From positions 1,674,001 to 1,738,000 of the forward strand of contig JANFAH010000007.1 of assembly GCA_024663395.1 (NCBI GenBank): DNA of 64,000 nucleotides, read 5' to 3'. The position numbers and the translations under genes are program-made. The DNA is from Pisolithus tinctorius (lineage: Eukaryota > Basidiomycota > Agaricomycetes > Boletales > Pisolithaceae). The notes beneath the pieces are model-generated. The model was not told the origin of the DNA. It was given only the letters and a program-made list of their open reading frames with translations, and ran no database searches. Of this stretch, positions 32,886 through 44,200 are shown piece by piece. Position 1 is the stretch's first letter. Each line of letters begins with the position of its first letter.

Positions 32886-33879
32886 TGTGGGACATGACTT
32901 CTGGGAAGCATGTGACTAGAGGAAGGGTGAAGGGAGAATTCCCTAGGACCATCCCAAGGGGTGCTGTGTGGAAGGAGAAGTTGAGAAAGGAACTAGAAGG
33001 TGGTGGGGGAATTTGAGCAAGAGCCACAGAATTTAATTCCAGACAGATGTAGACATGCAAGGAACAGCAAGGTGGGTATACAAAATTCTGAGAGGCTGCT
33101 ATGCACCAAGAAGAGTGAATTTGAAGCAAAAGGGATATGGGATAAGGTGTGCAGGACTAGAGGACACAGGAGACATGAAGACCACTGGGGACACTGAAGA
33201 TGCTGTAGACTCTATATAGGCACTTAGACTCTGGAAACTCTTGAACTCACAGAACACACACAGATAGCAACTCCAAAGGTGGGTGGTATATTTCCAACAT
33301 CATGGCGGAATTATATAGTACAGGGAAAGTAGGTATGAGTCAGAGTAAGGTGGGGCAGAAAAACCAAAAGACTGGAAAATAAAGGAAAGGATGTCAGACA
33401 TCAGCAAAATACAGATGCATGTGAAATAGTCCAGTGGGTAGTAGACAAGAGTAAGGACAGGACAATGGTAAGGGGTATCTTCCAACAGAATGAGAGTAAG
33501 TGTACAAGTGGGAGGTGGAGCTGAGCAGCACAGGAGGGCAGAGTGTAGTGTACTGGCACAAAGTCCAGCTTGTGGAATTTAGGGCAATGGGGGAAACTGG
33601 AGTTTTTTTAGAGGTAAGTGGCACAGATGACTGGTGACATGGCTGAGTGGTGGCACAGCTACTGAATTCCAGATGACTCTGCATGAATGCAGAATTTCCA
33701 GATCAGTGTTTTGATGACTGAGTGACATGCTGAAGGTTGGTAGAAACTCTGAAGACAGGGGTTGGGAGGAAACACAAGGACACAAGTGGGAAAAATTCCA
33801 AAACAGGTTTGTCATAGAGGCCTGTGGAATTTAGTGACAGATTCCTGTTCCAGCCTCAGGGAGTATATGGCTCCCTACA
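32886..33879 (-). repeat. B-family LTR copy, about 1 kb
   Basis: Read on the minus strand it starts TGTAGGGAGCCATATACTCC and ends ATGTCCCACA, aligning along its length with 12991-13932. One side abuts D3 RT codons; the other abuts unrelated sequence. The flanks CCTGG and CCTCC do not give a convincing duplication, so it may be the 3' LTR of a lost element rather than a solo LTR. Confidence 0.7.
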
Positions 33880-34790
33880 CCTCCCAGGGACTTCGAATGC
33901 TGACTGTCCTTGGTCAGACCAAACTGAGACATGACAGAGACAAGCACAGAATATTGGCAGATGTTACATAACAATGATGGCACATGGTCAGAATTCTGCC
34001 TCATGCAGATGCATTGTACAAGATGGCCCTGTGGAATTTAAACACACTCAGAAGGTGTCTCACCACTCATCAAACCTCCACTCTGCAGCTACACCCACAT
34101 CCACTACCCAAGCCCATACACAACCTATGCCATGCAGGCCTACTTGATCCATGACACACAACTGGTTTGCAGCATGAGGGACCAGGCCATCACCTTGCTG
34201 TCAGCAGCATTAAGGCATGTTAGGGTGCTAATCGACACAGTGCCATGGCCCAAGGAGAGCTTAGAGGCAATATATGAGTGGGTGGAGGACTGGGACCAGA
34301 CTTGGGTGAGTGCACTAGAGACCCATGCAACACAATGCACTGACTGATCCCCAGGATGTGATCTACTCATGGTGGAAGTATGTCAACAAGAACAAGATCT
34401 CTGTCCCAAAGGTGCACAACACCAACCTATGCAACATGACTGAGGAATCCACAATACAGCAGAACAAGGTGATCCTGGTGGTGATAGCAATAGTGGATCT
34501 CCAGTGGCCAGAAAGGCAACACAGATTCAACATTGACAATATTTTTGAGGACTACTAGGAGTGGGTAGAGGAGAGAATGCAGTTGGAGGCCAAGAGACTG
34601 GCCAAGGCACCATCCATGCACACCCAGGGCCAAGCAGCAAGAGGTGAGGGCCAAGAACATGCACCAGAAGACACTGAAGGGCATCCATCAAGAGGAGCTG
34701 CATGCTCAACAGGGGAGGGCTCTGGTAGTGCAAGCAAGGGAAAAGGGAAGCAGAAGGTGCATCCTATGTCCTTGACAACTCCAAGCACAC
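33880..34790 (+). pseudogene. Unknown ORF interrupted by C-family LTR
   Basis: Plus-strand frames at 34132-34347, 34325-34558 and 34577-34790 appear to be parts of one coding region after a frame change. Segments include TVPWPKESLEAIYEWVEDWD, SWWKYVNKNKISVPKVHN, IVDLQWPERQHRFNIDNIF and a Glu/Ala/Gln-rich tail (KRLAKAPSMHTQGQAARGEG). A TAG at 34556-34558 interrupts it. The C LTR starting at 34791 truncates the region. No family recognised. The first 150 bases hold no coding signal. Confidence 0.4.
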
Positions 34791-36629
34791 TGTCACACAC
34801 CAAAGGTGTTGTGGACATGGTTACAGCTGACTCTGCCTAACTCGTCAACGAGTTGTGCACAATGCCCAAGCATGCAGATGAAGACTAAAGGCCTCATGTG
34901 TAGAAAGACTGTCAGACATTAACAGTCATCCTTCACACAAGAACAAGTCGTCAGTGCTAAAGAGAAAAGAGGAAGTGAGTTAAGTGCATGTTAAAGGTTT
35001 TTAGTGCCCGTGTACGGCATTCCGGTTTTCGTCATATCTCCACCATTTCCAAAGATATCGACTCTGTTCCCACACTCGCTTAAAGTGCTCAGCCCCACGA
35101 TTCTTTCTTCCAAATTTGGAGAGGATCCTCGCACCCTGTGTGTTTCTACAGCACTCCATCCATCAGATGCTCATTTTGCTAAGTCCATCAATCATGGCCA
35201 CCTCTTTGTCAATCATCTCACTTGTCTCATTTGCCAGAGACAGTGGCTACATATATCTGCCAGGCATTCCCACCAGCTTCTGTCCTGAAGCCCCCTGGTT
35301 CATCCCATCATTGTCAGCCCTGTCTCATCCCATGCAGCTTGGTCAGCGAGTTCTCCTTGTCAGTATGACTTCCAGAAGGATGTTCTTTGGTCGCCTCAGG
35401 TCTGTCACTCAGTTAGAAAGGTCTTATGTGGTCGTTTCAGTCTCCCCGGTTGATGAAGCATATGGATTGTTCCTCCCTGCTCCCTGCACTGTCTTTGTTC
35501 CAGTCTTGTCCATCATTCTTCCCACATTGCGACAGCTGCAGTATAATCTACTGTCCTCCAGCCTCCCTGATCGCATTCATGATGAGTATGACATGCATCT
35601 TGCCTTCTTACTGCAAGATCCAGCAGAAGACGTCCCCCCTTCTCCTCCTCCTCCGTCAGAGCCCCATTCATGAAGTTTTTGTTAACTTCACTGAGAGGAT
35701 GGAAGGGTGGGAGACACGATTGTGTATGCTCTCATTGCCCCACAGACCCCCAATGCCCTAGCCCCCTTTGACGCCTGACTCATGCCCTTCAGTTCTGGAA
35801 TTAATACTTCCCTATCTGGAAACACCATCCATCTGTCATACCATCTTTGGATCTAGAGATGTCTCTGCCAAGATCTAACTTGCATTGCCACCCCCTAATG
35901 TGATATCAGTGCACTTACTCAGTTTCTGATTCTATTTGACTCGTTTTGTGGTATTTTGACTATCCTTGACTCGTTCATTGCCAATACTTACCAATCCTCT
36001 TTGCTTGCTTACTTTCCATTTCTTGCTTACTCATCATGATTACTCAGTCCTTACTCATTACTTACCAAGTGTTTGTGCCTTGTTTGTCACAAGCAGTGCT
36101 CCCCCCACAGTATATAAACCCCCATGTACTTAGCTACCAGGAAGCAATCAGAAGCAGTCCAGCAGTCAGTCCAGTGCCTATCTCGTTGTCGACAGTTGAG
36201 GCTCCACGAAGGGGTCTACCTGTCATCATTCATATACTTGGTAGTTGAGGCTCATTCGGAAGAGTCTATCTGCCTCCATCATTCATCTGAAGCTTCCTCT
36301 TAGTCAGCAGTCTTAGTCATCCCTCCACTCCTGTGTAACTCGTCAATGACTTGTGCCAGGAGCACATTTTATTGAAGTCCATTATTCCAAGAAGTCCTTT
36401 CGGCTGAACACCTTCACTCTGTTCAGCATCCCCTCCTCAGTCATCATCCATTCATCTACTCCTGCGTAACTCGTCGTCGACTTGCGCTAGGAGCACCCTA
36501 CCATTGAAGTTTCCCCCTCTTAGGTTTCTGCACTCCAGGTTCTGCGGAGGCACACCACCACTCGCTTTACATTTGTCTTTTGTGTTGGTTTTGGTTGGTT
36601 TTCACCACCTTTCCACACTTTGACTCACA
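34791..36629 (+). repeat. C-family LTR next to element C pol
   Basis: This 1.84-kb copy starts TGTCACACACC and ends TTTGACTCACA. Flanks ACAC (34787-34790) and ACGC (36630-36633) mirror the one-mismatch 4-bp flanks of the copy at 24777. To the right lies the element C accessory gene and, further on, minus-strand integrase, so I read this as the 3' LTR of element C. A strong TATA box, AGTATATAAACCCCC near 36108, points right, toward the accessory gene and away from pol sense. It encodes the same 185-codon ORF as its sister. Confidence 0.78.
35116..35673 (+). CDS. Second copy of C-LTR ORF, unknown protein
   Basis: Same length (185 codons) and blocks as 25102-25659: VLLVSMTSRRMFFGRLRSVT, VVVSVSPVDEAYGLFL, LPDRIHDEYDMHLAFLL, DPAEDVPPSPPPPSEP. 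Most differences between the copies are transitions, many at CpG or TpG/CpA sites. Both carry the same shortened C-terminus, so the change predates their separation. The intact frame in two CpG-eroded copies could reflect either selection or limited age. Product and role unknown. Confidence 0.45.
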   Translation: MERILAPCVFLQHSIHQMLILLSPSIMATSLSIISLVSFARDSGYIYLPGIPTSFCPEAPWFIPSLSALSHPMQLGQRVLLVSMTSRRMFFGRLRSVTQLERSYVVVSVSPVDEAYGLFLPAPCTVFVPVLSIILPTLRQLQYNLLSSSLPDRIHDEYDMHLAFLLQDPAEDVPPSPPPPSEPHS

Positions 36630-36637
36630 ACGCATGC

Positions 36638-37470
36638 TGACTTCAATGAAAATTCTGCAGGCCACCAGCAAGGAGGACAAGCTGGCTGATGATGTCAATG
36701 ATGATGAGGGCGATGGTGAACCAGGTCCATCCACAAAGGGACCTCACACAGCTGGGGACAATGAGCCCTGTGAGACGTGTGCCCAGGCAAACCTTGCATG
36801 TGTTGGGGAGCCAGAGGTGTCCTGCAAGTGGTGCAGGCAGGCAAAATGCAAGTGCTTGTGCTCTCGAGGTGTAGGGAGAAAGGTGAGTACTGCACAGGTG
36901 AAATTCTGCAAGGGAACGAGTTGACACCACCTTCAGTGAAAGAACTCTGGTACTGTTGGGGAGGCAGGGCCATCCCACAAATGAGTCAAATCATTTATGA
37001 CCTCAAAGCCAGCCCCAGCAGAATCTGCGACTGAACCCACCAAGAAGCTTACTCTGAAAATTCTGGCTCGAAAACAGCAGCCTGATCTGACCCCCACATG
37101 CTTGCCTTCGCCAGATCCAGCCCCTTCACTTCGCAATCCTTCACCAACACCCTGTCTCTTTTTCTGTGGGGCCACTCCAATTCCTGGACCTTCATTCAAG
37201 CCCTCACCAGTCCCTGTCGATGATCCTCAAGCATCACTCCATCAGCTGCAGAAATTCTGGAGGTCAAATACCCATGCAAGCAGTTGACAGCGAACATCAT
37301 TGAGTGTCTGCAAGTGCTCAAGGTGAGGGCTGAGGATGAGGAATTTGAGCTGGAGCAGGTCTACTGGCTGCTGGAGATGTTGGCAAGGTGGGTAACACAT
37401 CAGATCGAGACTGCACAGGCCAGATGGGAGGAGTTGTGAAGGTTGAAAGATGATCTCCAGGACCTGTAAA
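36638..37470 (+). CDS. Element C antisense gene, Zn2Cys6-like Cys cluster
   Basis: This plus-strand gene lies between the 1.84-kb LTR and the minus-strand pol end. Exon 1 starts at ATG 36635 or 36644 (MKILQATSKEDKLADD), is acidic, and contains C-E-T-C-AQANLA-C-VGEPEVS-C-K-W-C-RQAK-C (C-x2-C-x6-C-x7-C-x2-C-x4-C). A good donor, AAG|GTGAGT near 36881, follows. Coding resumes near 37015 with ESATEPTKKLTLKILARKQQ and a Pro/Ser tract. After another junction the C-terminus is helical (CKQLTANIIECLQVLKV, ELEQVYWLLEMLARWVT), with a TGA where CGA fits, then RLKDDLQDL and TAA near 37468. A DNA-binding, dimerising role is suggested by analogy with fungal Zn2Cys6 proteins; the last spacing is shorter than usual. 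Exon joins are uncertain. Confidence 0.55.
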
Positions 37471-37732
37471 TAGTGTACTAGAGTCTGCAGAATTTTTTTT
37501 TTTTTGTACTCATATGCTCTGAATTTGTAAGAGGTTTTCGTGTGTCAGTATTAGTACTACAGTAAGGGAAGGAAAGGTAAGACTTCTGAAGGAAGAAGTG
37601 TTGCAGAAATTATATATATATATATATAGATTCTTTCATGTGAGCAGTGCGGAATTTATATATGAGATGAAACCAGTATTGATAAAAGAAAGAACAGGGA
37701 AAGAAAAGAAAGGAGGTAGAGAGAAGGACAGG
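37471..37732. other. Spacer between opposed genes, with simple repeats
   Basis: It contains a poly-T run near 37493-37505 and a (TA)n tract near 37611-37628, no coding signal. It separates the ends of the accessory gene and the C pol, which converge here. Confidence 0.5.
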
Positions 37733-39034
37733 CTACTCATCTGACTTGTCCAAAGGGATGCCAGCAAGCATAGGGTCTGGGAACACATCATCTTCAAGAC
37801 AATCCAGGTCTTGTGAGGAAGTGCCAGTCAGCTGGGTGACTTCAATACAAGCATTATTCTGTGGGAAATAGGGGTATAGGCGAAAGGCAGTGAAGCAGAA
37901 TTTTGAGATAGCACCATCTAATTCCACAAGTATGTATGAGCTGCCTTTAGTGTGTCTGACAATGATCATAGGCCCTAGGTAGTGCAGTTTGGTTTTCTGG
38001 TCAAGTTCTAGTTCAATATGGGAATTCTGAACAAGGACAAGCGACCCTGGTTCAAAGTTAAAGTCTTTGATAGAATGTGCAAAATGATTGATGAAATCCT
38101 TGGCTGAGGCAAAGCATGATTTTAGGACCAGATCATGGATGCAAGCAAGGTCCTTGGGGCATTTCTGGAGTTGGCAAGCATGGTGAGCAATGAGGTCTGT
38201 GGTCAAGTAAAATTCCACCTCAAAAGGGGCTAAAAATGTTGCTTTGACCAGATCAAAAGGGAGTCTGGGTTCAACACTGTGAGCCATATAGAATGGAGAA
38301 AACCCAGTTGCCTTGTGGACCATAACCCTCTCAGCCCAAAGTACCACAGGGGCAACTTCTGACCACCTCAATGCTTCCCCACCACAACTTTTTACCATCA
38401 CCTCTCTTACATCAAAATGCCACCGTTGGACAACTCCATTAGCCTGCAAGTTATAAGGGGAGATGTGTATGTGACGAATTCTGAAGGTCTTGGAGAGCCA
38501 GTCAAGAGTGAGGACATATGGTCCCCCATTATCTGTGACAATCTCCACAACAGCACCCCAATGGCACAGAATCTGTTTGAAGATGAACTTTCCAATGGAC
38601 TTGCCTGTCTCTGCACAAAGCATAGCCCATTTGGGGTAACTGGTGAGTGAACAGCAGGCTTGGGTAATGTAGCGAAATCCATTCAACTTTGGCATTAAGA
38701 ACATGTCCATATAAGCCTTGTAAAATAGGGGTTTGGGAATGGTGATGACTGGTGGAATATGAATGCGATCCAAATGGTGGATCTGGCACTCATGGCATGA
38801 TTTAACATACCAATGGACATCCTGCTCTAGCATGGGCCACCAAAAGCAAGTCAGCAAATGCATGTGGGTTGAGAAGATACCCTTGTGTCCTAGATCATCA
38901 TGGGCCTGGTGGAGAAATCCAAGGTATTTGTGTGGGGGTATGTCAAGTTTGGGATGTCTGGGTTGAGGCCAGACCAGAGACTGAAGCAGGTGTGAGGCCG
39001 AGGGGTCAGGGTCAGGGGGGGGGGTCAAAGACAC
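37733..39034 (-). pseudogene. pol: Element C integrase
   Basis: A 433-codon open frame. The H2C2 finger is at residues 40-82 (HQAHDDLGHKG to CHECQ). The core has the first acidic residue in AYMDMFLMPK and the second in VTDNGG. The third block reads ANGVVQRWHFDVREV, with Gln where the relic at 23290-23900 has Glu (NGVVERRH), so the catalytic triad is broken. A C-terminal domain follows (GSLVLVQNSHIE, KLHYLGPMIIV) and a tail ends IPLDKSDE; no chromodomain is seen. Upstream RT is missing because the D2 LTR abuts at about 39045. Long but probably inactive. Confidence 0.82.
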
Positions 39035-39044
39035 AGATGATTGG

Positions 39045-39813
39045 ACTGATTGGACTTAGTGACTGAGGATGCAGCACTATTCCCTTGTGTGGGTCTCAGT
39101 CCAAGTCCAAGGCCAAGACAGGGTTATCAGAGTTAACTTTGTTGATTTCAGACTGAGGGGTACAGGCCAAGTATCTACGGGTTTATATACCAGAAGTAAC
39201 TATAGTATGGAGACCAGTAATGCCAGTCTCACAAAGATTGCTAAGGTGATTGGTAAGACAGGTATTAGTAAGATATGACTAAGACAACAGAGACTGGGAC
39301 AGAGTGGACCAGGGACATGACCGGTGTGAGGAAATATAAAAGTGTGGATTGAGGCTGGGGTAGAGGAATCTGAGAGGGAGAGAGTAAGACCAAGGGGCTC
39401 CTATAGCCTGAGCAAAGGAAGGATGGGATAGGGAACTGTCTAGGGCTGTCTGGGGCAGTCTTTCTCTTGTTCTCGTCTTTGGGGGTAACTTGTCTATTGG
39501 TAAAAACTTACAGTACAAAGAAACTGTAAGTAAGTGCTGACTAAGCACACAAAAAGCGAACTATGGTACTCAAGTATAGTACCCACAACAGTAAGTAAAG
39601 AAACCATAAAACAAATAAAATAGAAATTAATACCCAATCCCATAGTAAGGAGATCTCTCTCCTTACACTGGGCAGGACTTAACTGAAGTGACAGACACTG
39701 CAAAGCAGTGTTCACCATGCTAGACCAACTGGAGATATGGGATTGGTGAGGCCGAGGCTGGACTGAGTGAGTGCGAGGCCAAGTCCGGCCAGGGTCAAGA
39801 CACGACTATGACA
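39045..39813 (-). repeat. Element D2 3' LTR
   Basis: On the minus strand it begins TGTCATAGTCGTG directly after a polypurine tract. A TATA box (GGTATATAAACCC) is near 39190. The end near 39045 is inferred from where similarity to the D1 LTR (10846-11347) stops after CAGTCACTAAGTCCAA. It abuts element C integrase codons. It keeps more CpG than the D1 LTR. Confidence 0.65.
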
Positions 39814-39829
39814 GTATCCCCCTCTTAGG
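39814..39829 (-). promoter_or_regulatory. Element D2 polypurine tract
   Basis: The minus strand reads CTAAGAGGGGGATAC immediately before the LTR start TGTCATAG. It closely resembles the Gypsy-A tract (AAGGAGGGGATAG). It fixes the sense of D2 as minus and proves that the plus-strand gene at 39951-41018 lies inside the element. Confidence 0.8.
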
Positions 39830-39950
39830 GGTTGAACCCATGAGACCCCTCCAAGAGTGGCAGGCTGAGTCTGAAATTTGGCTGAGTTCAAAAAATTGAT
39901 ACTTGTGGCCCACTAAGCCCTTTGTGTCTTTCTTTCTCATCCTAACCATC

Positions 39951-41018
39951 ATGTCTGAATCAAGGCCAATTGTCACTGCCAATAACAACAACAAGGGCTG
40001 TGCCATCATTGATTGGACCCAAGTGCCCGATGACGAAATTAGGTACAACACTGAGGACAAGGAAGAGGTGATGAAGGCCAACTTGAAGGAGAGGAAAAGG
40101 CACAAGGCAGCTGAGCAAGCCCAGCAGGAGGAGCAGGCTTGGCTTGAGGCCAAGAGGGTGGCAAAAGAGCAAGCCAAGGCCAAGAGGGCTGAGAGGGAGA
40201 AGGCTGAGAGGATAGTGTGGGAGGCCAAGGAGCAAAGGGTGCATGAGGAGGAGGAGAGACACAAGGCCAAGGAGGAAAGGGAGGCCAAGCAAAGATGCAA
40301 GGCCAAGGCTGGGAAGGGTGATGAAGCCGGGGCTGGTGGTAGCAAGGCCGGCAAAGTAAAAAAGGTAGTTATGGACCCTGGGTGAGTCCCCCCCATCTTG
40401 TGCATACCTCTCTTGACATTCCTTTTTAGCTGCATGTGCTGTGCCTGGGCTCAAGTCATCTGTGAATTCCTCATGGATGGTAACAAAAAACAGGTTGCCT
40501 GTGTCCACTGCAACCAGTCAAAGGGCAAATGCCAGTGGCCTGGAGACAGGAAGGATGCCAAGGCCAGTCCCAAGGCCATCAAAGGCAAGAAAAGGAAGGT
40601 CGATGAGGACAATGCTGAAGCTGGGCCCAGTATGCAGAAATGGGTGAGAACAAGTGTGAGGCCAACTGAGGTCTTGGACCTCGATGAATTTGAGGCTGGT
40701 GGGAGCAGGGCGAAGGAGGCCAGTGCAGCCAGATACTTGGGCTTGGAGAACAAGCTCGAGTGACTGATAGAGGCCATGGGGCTGATTGCCAACAACTTGG
40801 CCAGCCTTTTTGAGCTTCATGAAACTGTGGTCGAGAACTCAGGCCAGATTGCTGATGCCCTTGAGTTGTTACTTGACCAATCATATGGCTTTAGGATGGC
40901 AGTGTCCCCTTCAGACTCCAACAAGCTATGCAAGGAAGCAGAGTGGCTGAAGACCCATGGTGAGGATGAAGAGGAGGAATCTGAGGGGGAGGATGAGAGT
41001 ATGGCTGAGGCTGAGTAG
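39951..41018 (+). CDS. Element D2 antisense gene, Zn2Cys6-like and coiled coil
   Basis: A two-exon plus-strand gene inside D2, antisense to it, between pol end (41205) and PPT (39814). Exon 1 (39951-40380, MSESRPIVTANNNNKG) is largely a long charged helix (EEQAWLEAKRVAKEQAKAKR). A clear intron, GTGAGT to TTTTTAG (40381-40429), joins it in frame to exon 2, which opens with C-M-C-C-AWAQVI-C-EFLMDGNKKQVA-C-V-H-C-NQSKG-C-equivalent KC-QWPG (C-x2-C-x6-C-x11-C-x2-C-x5-C). A basic patch (KGKKRKVDED) and a helical region follow. A TGA at 40761-40763 interrupts LENKLE-x-LIEAMGLIANN, where CGA (Arg) fits; the frame goes on to an acidic tail (EDEEEESEGEDE). Likely a nuclear DNA-binding protein by analogy; function is inferred only. 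Confidence 0.65.
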
Positions 41019-41204
41019 ACTCATAGTGTAGTGTTTTTGTTGTTTCCTCTGCAAATGTCATGTGTCTGGTGTCTGGTGTCCAGTTTCAGTCTTGTATAGT
41101 AAGTGAGAGCAAACAAGAAAAGAAAACAAGGTAAGTAAGGGATCAAAAGGAACTATATACCAACAGAGAACAGAACAGAAACTGAGGCCAGTTGAAGCCG
41201 GTTC

Positions 41205-44200
41205 TCATTGGGAAGGGCTGGGTTTATTGGGATAGCAGGAATGGAACTCTTGTACAAGTTCAGAGGCATTGTCTAGTTCAGTGGCAAGTACCCAAGCAGT
41301 TTCTTCATTGGTCCCCTCATAGCCAGTCCACTGGACTAAGTATTGAAGCCAACACTGGCAACACCAGTCGACCTTAGAGTCAAGGATCTCTGCTACCTTG
41401 AACTCTAGTTCACTGTCAGCTTCAACTGGTGGAGGTGGTGGTTGAGTCTGGTTCAGGATGGTATTAGGGGTGGCCAGCTCAAGTTGGGAGACATGGAAGA
41501 CCAGGTGGATTGTATGCATTGAGTCTGGCAGGCACAGTGTGAATGAATGAGTACTGGCCTGAGCTATGACCAGGTACGGCCCAAGGTTCTTCTCTGAGAG
41601 TTTCTTGGAAGGCCAGGTTGACCAGAAGTATTTAGCTTTGACATACACCTGGTCACTGACCTTGAAGTCCAGAGCTGGCATGCATTTAGCATCAGCTGGT
41701 CCTTGATAGCGCCATTAAGCAAGAGTCATCTCCTCATGTAGGTATTGGTGCAGTGAATCCAGGTTGACTGCATAGTCACGAGCCCGAGTGGATGTAAGAT
41801 CACACTCCGGGTACACCAAGATACTAGGATGGTAGCCCTTATTAGCGAAGAAGGGTGAAACACCAGTAGTAGTGCTAGGGGCATTGTTGTAAGTGAACTT
41901 GGCCAAAGGTAGTAGGTCAGCCCAGTTGTCCTGCTGATAGTTGCAGTACACTCGGAGGTATTGTTCTAGAGTCTGGTTGGTCCTTTTGGTCTGGCCATCA
42001 CCTTCAGGGTGGTAGCCCGAGGTGAAATGTAAGTACATATCTAAGGCCTTACTGAGTGACTGGAAGAAGTGAGACATGAACTCCGAGCCTTGGTCTGAGG
42101 TTACATGGGCTGGCACTCCATGCTCAGAAAAGACATGGAGTAGGAACAGTTTGGTGAGTTCTGGGGCTGTGATAGTGTCATGGGTGGGGATGAATATGGC
42201 CTGCTTGGAAAGCTGGTCAACTACAATGAGGATGGCCATGAAGCCAGTTGAGGCTGGGAGTTGCTCGATGAAATCCATAGATATGGAATTCCACGGTTTC
42301 TCTGGCACCAGGAGTTGCTTAAGGAGGCCATAAGGCCAATGGCAGGGAACCTTAGCCCAGGCACAGGCTGTGCAAGACTGGACATAGTCTTTGACAAATG
42401 TCCTGAGGCCAGGCCAGGTATACTCATGCCAGATGAGTTCTAAGGTACAGTTTTGGCCAAAGTGGCTGGACAGGGGGTGGTCATGCTTGAGGTGCAAGAC
42501 CCTGAGGTGGAGATCATTTGAGTCCGGCACATAGATCCTTCCATCAAGACGAAGGAAGCCAGTGTCATCTACTGACCACCAGGGATCAGACATGTCAGAC
42601 AGACGGATTTGTGAGACTGGGTCATCCAGCAGTGTGGTCAGGATATCATTGTGTAACTTTTTGACATCCATTAAGGCAACTGCTCATAGGACCAGGTACT
42701 TGAGGTATGTGGTGTGAAGGGAGACCACTAACTGCTCCTGGGTGAAAACCAGTCTCAGGTTCTGCAGGTTCACTCAGGCATAGCCGCTATCCCCCTCTTT
42801 GGGGTAGACATCCCATCATCTAGTTAGGGTGTCGGGCTTAGCCCCAAGCTTACTGGGTCTGAATCTGATGATCATGTTGAATTGAGACAGGAATTCTGAC
42901 CAGTGAGCTTGGTGGCGGGTGAGTACTTTAGAGGTAGAGAAGTACTCAAGATTCTTGTGGTCAGTAACAACATTGACCAGTGAGGCTGAGCCCTCAAGGT
43001 AGTGGCACCAGGTCCAGAATGCTTCAAAGATTGCAAGCAATTCCTTATCATGGGTGTCATAATTCAACTCCAGGGCCATCAGAGTCCAGGAGTAGAAGGC
43101 GACTGGATGGATCTGGCCATCGCCACAGGTAATAGAGAGGATGCCAGCAATGGCATAGTCCAATGCATCGGTCTCAATGGTGATGGGGACCCCGGGGATG
43201 AAGTGAGTTAAAACTGGCGTGGTAGTGAAGGCAGCCTTGAGGTTGTTGAATGAATGGTGGCATTCCTCAGAGAAGTTCCAAGGAGCCCCCTTGTGGGTAA
43301 GCCAAGTCAACAGTATGATGATGTCCGAATAGTTAAAGACAAACTGGCAGTAGAAGTTAGCAAAGCTGAGGAAGGACTGTATGTCCTTGACCTTGCGAGG
43401 CTCAGGCCAGTCGCAGATGGTCTGGACCTTTTCCTTTGACATCATGAGGCCAGCGGGGGAAAGGTGGAATCTGAGGTATTCGACTGAGTCCAAGTGGAAC
43501 TCACATTTCTCCAGCTTCGCATAAAGGCTGTGAAGCCAAAGCTGGCAAAGTACCTCTCGGACATGCTGCTTGTGAGACTCCTTATCTCCAGAGTAGATCA
43601 AGATGTCATCTAGGTAGACAACTATGCAGACATCCAGCATATCCACAAAGATAGTGTTGACAAAGCGCTGGAAAGTGGCTGGGGCATTGGTGAGGCCAAA
43701 AGGCATCACTAACCACTCATAGGATCCATACCGAGTCTGGAAGGCGGTCCTCCATTCATCGCCCAGGGCAATCCAGATGAGATGGTAAGCATGCCAGAGA
43801 TCAATTTTAGTATAGATCTTGGCTCGGCTTGGTGAATCTAATAGGTCAGAGATGAGTGGGAGTGGGTATTGGTCCTTCTTAGTGATTTTGTTGAGGCCGC
43901 GAAAGTCTACACAGAGCCAGAGGGAGCTGTCCTTCTTTTTGAAAAAGAGGACTGGTGCAGCATAAGGGGAGGAGGTAGGTCAAATGAATCCAGTAGTAAG
44001 GTTTTCATCAATGAAAGTCTGGAGGGCTTGGAGCTCAACTGGGGACAGCGAGTAGATGGTGCTGAGAGGCAGGGTTGTTCCTTCTTCAAGCTCTATTTTC
44101 AGGTCGTACTCCCAGTGTGGTGGGAGTGCCAAGGCCTTGGCCTTACTGAATACATCAGTGAAGTCATGGTACTCTTCCAGGACATTGGGTAAGGCCAGAG

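Noticed and set aside
24777..36629. One giant element bounded by the two 1.84-kb direct repeats
   Set aside because: The left repeat splits a gene in frame and each has its own near-duplicated 4-bp flanks, so they are separate insertions with other elements between them.
39015..39030. Poly-G run as regulatory site
   Set aside because: It encodes a Pro run (PPPDPDP) at the start of the C integrase frame on the other strand; low complexity only.
39806..40435. Leu/Ser-rich 209-codon minus-strand frame in element D2 sense
   Set aside because: It lies opposite the charged helix (Glu/Lys/Ala-rich) of the antisense gene, whose intron, Cys cluster and continuation support the plus strand instead.
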